Assembly (NCBI GenBank): GCA_947245585.1
Contig: CAMXPV010000019.1
Location: 1-64,000, forward strand
Direction of reading: 5' to 3'
From: an uncultured Lachnospiraceae bacterium
Lineage (GTDB): Bacteria > Bacillota > Clostridia > Lachnospirales > Lachnospiraceae
DNA: 64,000 bases
This document shows, piece by piece, positions 59,255 through 64,000 of this stretch. A model generated the notes under the pieces. That model worked only from the letters and a program-made list of their open reading frames with translations, was not told the DNA's origin and ran no database searches. Made by a program: the position numbers and the translations under genes. Each line of letters opens with the position of its first letter. Position 1 is the first letter of the stretch.

Positions 59255-59638
59255 ATGATAAAAGAAAATAAAGTGTCTTTATGGTTGGGATATTGTGAAA
59301 ATGCAGACGATTTTAAGAATTACATAGAGGTATCGTATGACGAAAATGGCGATTATGTTCCCTCAAAATTTCAAATAAGTTATGCAATTAAACAATATGA
59401 TTTAGATGCAATAGAAAGTGATTGGATTTCAGGGAGATGTTCAGACGTAGAGTCACTTCTAAAAGGATTTTCAAGGGATTTTGAAATAATACCTCAATTT
59501 CAAAAAATGTTAGAATATAAAAATATTCAAAATTATAATAGTATTGTTCTTTTATATAATTTTGAATATACGTTTGCTGATTATACTGACGAGAAGTTAG
59601 AGTATATTGGATGTGCAGACTTTAGTGCCATTACTTAA
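59255..59638 (+). CDS. Imm22-family immunity protein
   Basis: 127 residues from ATG 59255 (AGGAAG upstream). Characteristic KVSLWLGYCENADDFKNYIEVSYDENGDYVPSKFQISYAI, SLLKGFSRDFEIIPQFQKML and IVLLYNFEYTF. Imm22 proteins protect against nuclease-type polymorphic toxins. No toxin coding region is present nearby except short tails. Confidence 0.8.
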   Translation: MIKENKVSLWLGYCENADDFKNYIEVSYDENGDYVPSKFQISYAIKQYDLDAIESDWISGRCSDVESLLKGFSRDFEIIPQFQKMLEYKNIQNYNSIVLLYNFEYTFADYTDEKLEYIGCADFSAIT

Positions 59639-59641
59639 GGG

Positions 59642-59677
59642 CGGTATAACCTAAGCGGACATGGACTTGAAAGTTAG
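59642..59677 (+). other. Short tail RYNLSGHGLES, possible toxin end
   Basis: Directly after the Imm22 stop, in the same frame. Its DNA matches a second tail at 60711-60749 (AGCGGACATGG core, LSGHG in both), which points to a common origin. Within 59678-59805 nothing else is seen. Confidence 0.4.
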
Positions 59678-59805
59678 TTGGTGGAGAAATTAATTAACCT
59701 ATTCAGTGTAAAGTGTTTTTAAGGATTAAAAATAAAATTACTCGTCAATATGGGTGCCGGATTTAAGCATAGTAGATCAATTTACAACAGATTGAGGTGA
59801 ATCGA

Positions 59806-60228
59806 ATGAGAATTACAGAAATAAATACAATTATTAAATCTGTTGCATATAATGGAGAAATTTTTATTAATCTTCAGGAGTTGCATCATTTGCTAAAGAC
59901 GGATTTTAGAATACAAATGGAGGAGTGTATTATTACGCCATATTATATTCAAGATGATAAGCGAATGGAATTATATCAATATGAGTTTTGTTGTACTAAT
60001 GAGGTTGACTTTGAAGAGTTCATTCTCAAATTAACTGGTAAGGAAAAGATAAGAGATATTTCAGAAGAAATTCGGTATCTTAGAAGAAAATGCTTTTCAA
60101 CATGTGATGAATCGAATGGACTATCTGATTTTCTAACATTTCTTTTTGATAACAAAGTTTTAATGGAAGAAATCAAAAAGGTATTTGGTGATTACATTGC
60201 AGAAAATTTATACGCAGTAGTTTATTAA
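59806..60228 (+). CDS. Hypothetical immunity-type protein
   Basis: 140 residues from ATG 59806 with GAGGTGAATCGA upstream. Mixed helix and strand: MRITEINTIIKSVAYNGEIFINLQELHHLL, a Cys/Asp/Glu-rich middle and a helical C-terminus (KVLMEEIKKVFGDYIAENLYAVVY). No family recognised. Size, AT content and neighbours suggest an immunity protein. Confidence 0.5.
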   Translation: MRITEINTIIKSVAYNGEIFINLQELHHLLKTDFRIQMEECIITPYYIQDDKRMELYQYEFCCTNEVDFEEFILKLTGKEKIRDISEEIRYLRRKCFSTCDESNGLSDFLTFLFDNKVLMEEIKKVFGDYIAENLYAVVY

Positions 60229-60231
60229 AGA

Positions 60232-60423
60232 ATGATATCATTCGTATTTTCATGGCCTGACGGAAAAATGGAGGCGTACTGGACCCGGACGGATAGTTGG
60301 AGAAGTAAAATGGTATACAGAATATATTTACGTGAGGGCAGGGCAGGCTTTTATATCCATCCCACAGAGGTATGGGAAAAGGTGGAGCAAGTCAAAGTTT
60401 ATCAATATTGGGACGAGCCGTGA
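60232..60423 (+). pseudogene. Chimeric 63-residue fragment
   Basis: ISFVFSWPDGKMEAYWTRTDSW...EVWEKVEQVKVYQYWDEP. It has higher GC than its surroundings and ends exactly where the first copy of the long repeat (60423) begins. It resembles a piece of another gene brought in by recombination. No family named. Confidence 0.35.
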
Positions 60424-60692
60424 TTTGCGCACCGGTGTCTAATGAGGATAAATTAAGCCAAACAGGAGATGTTTTCCTAATTAAAGCACCTAAGAATGGA
60501 GTTACAGATTTAGTGAAAATTATGAAGTATTTTAGTTTAGATATCCCGATGGTACAATTGTTATCATTATCGAAAGAGCTTCCGTGTATGTTAATTAATG
60601 GGATTAGCCATGCAAAAGCTATTAAATTAATGAAAAAAGTTGGTCAGCCAGATATTTTTGAGTTTCAAGAAAAAGGTCACTAAATTATAAAG
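60423..60692 (+). repeat. Long direct repeat, copy A (orphan L7/L12-like module)
   Basis: 270 bases aligned without gaps to 62389-62658. The 86-residue product (ICAPVSNEDKLSQTGDVFLIKAP...FEFQEKGH) differs from copy B at eight positions. Here it lacks the SMI1/KNR4 domain it has in copy B and has no good start, so it is a remnant. Confidence 0.85.
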
Positions 60693-60710
60693 CAAGGCTC
60701 CCTGTGAGCG

Positions 60711-60749
60711 AGAAATTATTATGATCTGAGCGGACATGGGACTGAATAG
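60711..60749 (+). other. Short tail RNYYDLSGHGTE, possible toxin end
   Basis: A stop-bounded remnant (TGA two codons upstream, TAG at its end). Shares AGCGGACATGG and LSGHG with the tail at 59642-59677. Confidence 0.4.
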
Positions 60750-60774
60750 GGATATGTGAAATGATGGAGAAATT

Positions 60775-61080
60775 ATGAATATAGAGGCGGTGGATAAATT
60801 TATCGAGTATATAGAAGGAATGATGCTGTTGTGTAAGGGGGAACATGTTAGAGACAACAGGGGGTGCTATCCAAAGGATGAATATATAAAAGGCATTGTC
60901 GCGGAAGCAAAGGAGTTAATAAAATACGGAGAAGTTGAGGTGGCACTTGAAAATATTCTTGAAAATTTGAGTGAGGTTTCAATTGGTATAGATCATGAGG
61001 CGGTACAGTTGGTAAAACAAGCTTTTGAGGAGAAATATTCAAATAGAATTGAACGGATATTGAGTTCACTGGATAATTGA
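60775..61080 (+). CDS. MafI-like immunity protein
   Basis: 101 residues, helical. LIKYGEVEVALENILENLSEVSIGIDHEAVQLVKQAFE has the shape of MafI-type immunity proteins (E-x2-ALExLxExL then a short helix). GGAG lies upstream of the ATG. Assignment from pattern only. Confidence 0.55.
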   Translation: MNIEAVDKFIEYIEGMMLLCKGEHVRDNRGCYPKDEYIKGIVAEAKELIKYGEVEVALENILENLSEVSIGIDHEAVQLVKQAFEEKYSNRIERILSSLDN

Positions 61081-61110
61081 CAACAAAATCAGATTACATA
61101 GTAATAGCAG

Positions 61111-61157
61111 TCTATATTATATATGAGCACAAAAGATAGTAGGGGATTAAGAAAAAA
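61111..61157 (+). repeat. Short direct repeat, copy 1
   Basis: About 47 bases that align with 62666-62712 without gaps. The repeat contains an ATG and the start of a peptide (MS...SRGLRKK). Here it stops after 13 codons; in the second copy it runs into the ADP-ribosylglycohydrolase gene. Confidence 0.75.
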
Positions 61158-61179
61158 GGAATAGAAAGGGCATATTGAT

Positions 61180-62025
61180 ATGGCAATCATTGAAGAAGGG
61201 GGGATTAAGTTTCTGGATGGAATAACAGGTAAATACATTGTTGTGGAAAGTGATAGGATAGTCGATTACATAGAATACATGAATAAAAATAAAATAAAAG
61301 CTATTTACTTGTGTAGTTTGTATTATTTCAACAAAGAGGTTGATTTTTTACAGCAATGTAATTTTATAGAGCGATTAAATATTACAAGCAGCTCTATAGA
61401 AAATTACAGTGGACTGTCTTATTTGCATAGATTACAGGAATTGTCATTAAATGAACCCAAAGGAAAAGTTGATTTAGGAAATCATATGGATTTAAAAAGT
61501 TTATCTGTTGAATTTAACAAAAATATTGTTGGAATGGGACAGTTAAAAAATATAAAGAAGCTAAGTTTATGGAATTACAGACCTAAAAGTAAAAATTTAA
61601 GTGAAATTAGCGAGTTGAAAGACCTCCAAGAGTTAGAAATCATTAAGTCGTCCATTCATTCACTAGAAGGCTCCGGAAATTTGCGAAATCTTGAGAGATT
61701 GAAGCTGGGTTATTTAAACCAATTATCTTATATTGACGAATTGGAAAAAATAAGAGAGAGTTTAAAAGTTCTTAATTTCGAGTCTTGCAAAAAAATAGTA
61801 AATCATGAATATGTTGCATGTTTAAATAATCTTAAAGAACTTTCATTTAATGAATGCGGCAATATAGAAACCATTCATTTTATTGATCAAATGCCAAATT
61901 TAAAAAGGTTTATTTTTATGGGAACGAATATCATAGATGGGAATTTGCAGGCTTGTGCACGGCTGGAGTATGTAGCATTTACAAACAAAAAGCATTTCTC
62001 GCATAAAAATTCTGATTTTCAGTAA
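61180..62025 (+). CDS. Leucine-rich-repeat protein of the immunity type
   Basis: 281 residues, cytoplasmic (no signal). About nine irregular LRR units between residues 60 and 260 (LKNIKKLSLWN, LKDLQELEIIKSSIHSLEG, LRNLERLKLGYLNQLSYI, LNNLKELSFNECGNIETI). Cytoplasmic LRR proteins of this size occur among immunity genes of polymorphic toxins. The N-terminal ~50 residues (FLDGITGKYIVVESDRIVDYIEYM) are not assigned. Confidence 0.75.
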   Translation: MAIIEEGGIKFLDGITGKYIVVESDRIVDYIEYMNKNKIKAIYLCSLYYFNKEVDFLQQCNFIERLNITSSSIENYSGLSYLHRLQELSLNEPKGKVDLGNHMDLKSLSVEFNKNIVGMGQLKNIKKLSLWNYRPKSKNLSEISELKDLQELEIIKSSIHSLEGSGNLRNLERLKLGYLNQLSYIDELEKIRESLKVLNFESCKKIVNHEYVACLNNLKELSFNECGNIETIHFIDQMPNLKRFIFMGTNIIDGNLQACARLEYVAFTNKKHFSHKNSDFQ

Positions 62026-62064
62026 TGCCGCATTGCTGCTTGAACCGTTAGGAGAAATTGACTG

Positions 62065-62649
62065 ATGGATGATTTTGAGAATAAATATAAATTAACGATA
62101 CCGATTCAGTATAGGGAGTTTTTAAGAAATAAAAATGGAATTAGTTTTGATGGCGGAACAATTTTATATTCTTTAGAAGAGCTGAAACAAATGAATGATG
62201 ATTTACAGATACAGAAGTTTCAGCCAGATTATATTGCGATTGGAGATGATGGCAGAGGCTTGGTTTTTTTAATGAAGCAAGAGCTTGATGCAAAGGAAGT
62301 ATTTTGTGTCGATATATCGGATTATGATATTGAAACATCGTTTTGCCGATTGGAAAACTTCACAGAGTGGTATGAAGGTGGTTGTAATATTTGCGCACCG
62401 GTGTCTAAAGAAGATAAACTAAGCCAAACAGGAGATGTTTTCCTGATTAAAGCACCAAAGAATGGAGTGACGGATTTAGTGAAAATTAAGAAGTGCTTTA
62501 GTTTAGATATCCCGATGGTACAATTGTTATCATTATCGAAAGAGCTCCCATGTAGGCTGATTGGTGGCATTAGTCATGCAAAAGCTATTACATTAATAAC
62601 AAAAGTGGGTCAGCCAGATATTTTTGAGTTTCAAGAAAAAGGTCACTAA
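62065..62649 (+). CDS. SMI1/KNR4 protein fused to an L7/L12-like module
   Basis: 194 residues. N-terminal SUKH domain (1-108: LTIPIQYREFLRNKNGISFDGGTILYSLEEL, FQPDYIAIGDDGRGLVFLM, VFCVDISDYDIETSFCRLENFTEW). C-terminal 86 residues (109-194) resemble the ribosomal L7/L12 C-terminal domain: VFLIKAP...DLVKIKKCFSLDIPMVQLLSLSKELPCRLIGGISHAKAITLITKVGQPDIFEF, matching the K-x-x-hydrophobic helix and the aGa-type last strand. The module is encoded by copy B of the long repeat. Role inferred: SUKH immunity with an added binding domain. Confidence 0.75.
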   Translation: MDDFENKYKLTIPIQYREFLRNKNGISFDGGTILYSLEELKQMNDDLQIQKFQPDYIAIGDDGRGLVFLMKQELDAKEVFCVDISDYDIETSFCRLENFTEWYEGGCNICAPVSKEDKLSQTGDVFLIKAPKNGVTDLVKIKKCFSLDIPMVQLLSLSKELPCRLIGGISHAKAITLITKVGQPDIFEFQEKGH

Positions 62650-62658
62650 ATTATAAAG
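62389..62658 (+). repeat. Long direct repeat, copy B (intact L7/L12-like module)
   Basis: 270 bases, gap-free alignment with 60423-60692. It covers the C-terminal module of the SMI1/KNR4 gene and nine bases beyond the stop. Confidence 0.85.
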
Positions 62659-62665
62659 GAAGGTT

Positions 62666-62712
62666 TCTATATTACATATGAGCATAATTAATAGTAGGGG
62701 ATTAAGAAAAAA
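62666..62712 (+). repeat. Short direct repeat, copy 2
   Basis: Matches 61111-61157 without gaps. It starts eight bases after the end of long-repeat copy B. Confidence 0.75.
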
Positions 62713-62725
62713 AAGAGACAGGAAA

Positions 62726-63892
62726 ATGATCACAACTTCAATCAGAGACCGCTGGGAAGCAGATATCCAATCATATAGAGATGGAGCAGAAGTGTTGGTA
62801 GCATTTCCACAATGTGAAACATGTGTAAATTATATAAAAGGAGATGCATTACATTGTAGATACTATGCAAATGATGAAAAACCGAAATACGTATTTTCTA
62901 TTAAGAAGGAATGCCCTGCGTATGAAAACGATAACCCCATAGACCTGAAAGTGCAGAATAATAGAGAGAATAAAACATATGGCGGATTATTTGGTTTTTG
63001 CGTCGGGGATGTACTGGGAGTTCCGGTTGAGTTTTCAACGAGAGAAGAAAGAGAGGAAGATCCGGTTAGAGAGATGCGAGCGTATGGAACATATCATCAG
63101 CCATTTGGGACATGGTCGGATGACACTTCGCTGACGTTGTGTTTGATTGACGCAATAAATAAGGGGTACTCCATACATAGAGTGGCAGAAAATTTTGTGA
63201 ATTTTTATAAAAAAGGTAATTTTACGCCTCATGGTGAGGCGTTTGATATCGGAAATGCAACAAGGTATGCTTTAGCAAAAATATGTGCCGGAATAAATCC
63301 TATAGATTGTGGAGGGAAAGCAGAAACTGATAATGGGAATGGGTCATTAATGCGAATTCTGCCGATTGCTTTTTATGGAAAAAAGCTGAATGGACAAGAA
63401 TTGGTGCAACTGACAGAAGAGGTTTCTTCGTTAACACACGGACATAAGCGTTCTAAATTGGCGTGTATATTTTATGTGGAATTTGCAATCCAGCTTATGG
63501 AAGGATATAAAAAGGAGGAAGCTTTAGACAGGACAATATCGTTTGTGAAAAGCAATTGTTCGGAAACATATTTTGACGAGTTCCCTCATTTTGAAAAAAT
63601 ATTAAATGGGGAAATAGTCAATGCGGCGAAGGAGCAAATAAAATCGACGGGATATGTTATTGATACATTGGAGGCGGTTTTGTGGGTGCTTTTCCATGCA
63701 GACGGATACCGCGATACCGTTTTAAACGCGGTCAATCTGGGCGGGGATACAGACACGATCGCGGCCATTGCAGGAGGCATTGCAGGGATTTATTACGGTT
63801 TCAATGATATTCCGGCAGAATGGATTCAAAGCATTGTAAGGAAAGAGGAATTGTATCAGATGTTTGAGGAGTTTTGTCATAGAGTTCAATAA
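62726..63892 (+). CDS. ADP-ribosylglycohydrolase (DraG/ARH type) with a Cys-rich N-domain
   Basis: 388 residues from ATG 62726 (AGGAAA upstream); an in-frame ATG at 62678 lies in the short repeat. Residues ~1-80 hold C-x2-C, C and C (CETCVNYIKGDALHC, KKECPAY), a possible zinc domain. The ARH fold follows: GGLFGFCVGDVLGVPVEF, metal-binding GTWSDDTSL, NGSLMRILP, THGHKRSKLAC and GGDTDTIAAIAGGIAG. All Mg-binding residues are present, so it should remove ADP-ribose from proteins or nucleic acids. In this island it may undo the work of an ADP-ribosylating toxin. Confidence 0.88.
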   Translation: MITTSIRDRWEADIQSYRDGAEVLVAFPQCETCVNYIKGDALHCRYYANDEKPKYVFSIKKECPAYENDNPIDLKVQNNRENKTYGGLFGFCVGDVLGVPVEFSTREEREEDPVREMRAYGTYHQPFGTWSDDTSLTLCLIDAINKGYSIHRVAENFVNFYKKGNFTPHGEAFDIGNATRYALAKICAGINPIDCGGKAETDNGNGSLMRILPIAFYGKKLNGQELVQLTEEVSSLTHGHKRSKLACIFYVEFAIQLMEGYKKEEALDRTISFVKSNCSETYFDEFPHFEKILNGEIVNAAKEQIKSTGYVIDTLEAVLWVLFHADGYRDTVLNAVNLGGDTDTIAAIAGGIAGIYYGFNDIPAEWIQSIVRKEELYQMFEEFCHRVQ

Positions 63893-64000
63893 TAACTTTT
63901 CAATTCCTATAGTTTTATTGACTTTTTTTATTGTAAATGTTGAAAAGAAACATATCATTGGTGAGACAAGGGTATATGAAAATATAATTGTGAATTATTA
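63893..64000. other. AT-rich end of the window
   Basis: A possible -35 (TTGACT near 63928) and a TATAAT at 63982, but no gene in the 108 bases left. Confidence 0.4.

Noticed and set aside
1-64000. CRISPR arrays, rRNA genes, insertion sequences
   Set aside because: No regularly spaced repeats, no rRNA sequence and no DDE or HUH transposase were seen. The only tRNA found is at 53237.

Overview
The window looks like chromosomal DNA of a Lachnospiraceae-type anaerobic Clostridium relative. Supporting signs are moderate GC in the core genes, purB and purA in a Firmicutes style, a threonine T-box ahead of thrS, an infC-rpmI-rplT operon, a Firmicutes-type LexA box, DUF1540 and SEC-C proteins, an FprA flavodiiron protein, and a spore-cortex-type protein. 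Species cannot be named from sequence alone.

Layout. At 1-0.7 kb lies the tail of an integrated element: the C-terminal part of a large serine recombinase that reads straight into a truncated SleC-like spore gene on the opposite strand. At 1.5-8.4 kb is a four-gene set (DUF5717-like and DUF5716-like proteins, a TPR protein, a coiled-coil membrane protein). At 8.4-17.2 kb come purB, a CDF cation exporter, a phosphorelay (hybrid kinase, CheY-like, CheX-like, CheY-like) and a Zn/Cd P-type ATPase. At 17.2-22.8 kb are a degenerate LytM protein, a bactofilin, rarA, purA, an SDR enzyme and a HAD phosphatase. At 22.8-25 kb, on the minus strand, are a PBECR4-like gene, a promoter-to-terminator RNA unit without an ORF, and FprA with a structured leader. 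At 25-39.7 kb are a MATE pump, a NUDIX enzyme, a small AT-rich gene pair, tcdA, pdxS-pdxT, a diguanylate cyclase, a beta-mannosidase, a PP2C phosphatase and a lipoprotein.

At 39.9-41.7 kb a lone AT-rich gene encodes an Mrr_N-type winged helix, a degenerate restriction-endonuclease-like domain and a SIR2 domain: a strong anti-phage candidate. At 41.8-53.2 kb the core resumes: a SEC-C protein, the T-box-controlled thrS operon, a glycosyltransferase, a DUF1540 protein, a lipoprotein, a strongly expressed secreted protein, infC (apparently started at AUU), rpmI, rplT, a peptidase and an EAL phosphodiesterase. A tRNA-Pro(AGG) follows, then an SOS operon (99-aa ORF, dinB-type polymerase, SRAP protein) with a LexA box inside its promoter.

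From the tyrosine recombinase at 55.7 kb to the end, the DNA turns AT-rich and becomes a graveyard and store of immunity genes: SMI1/KNR4, Imm22, a MafI-like protein, a leucine-rich-repeat protein, a SMI1/KNR4 protein fused to an L7/L12-like module, and an ADP-ribosylglycohydrolase. These are interspersed with decayed genes (a yoeB toxin, a GNAT end, a frameshifted gene), short repeated tails and two sets of direct repeats. This pattern suggests an orphan immunity island built by recombination.

Cutting across all regions, the exact 10-mer TTATGTAAAC occurs ten times (either strand) between 3.3 and 52.8 kb, in several reading frames and between genes. It is absent from both AT-rich acquired regions, although chance would favour it there. 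This is the most unexpected sequence-level signal in the window.
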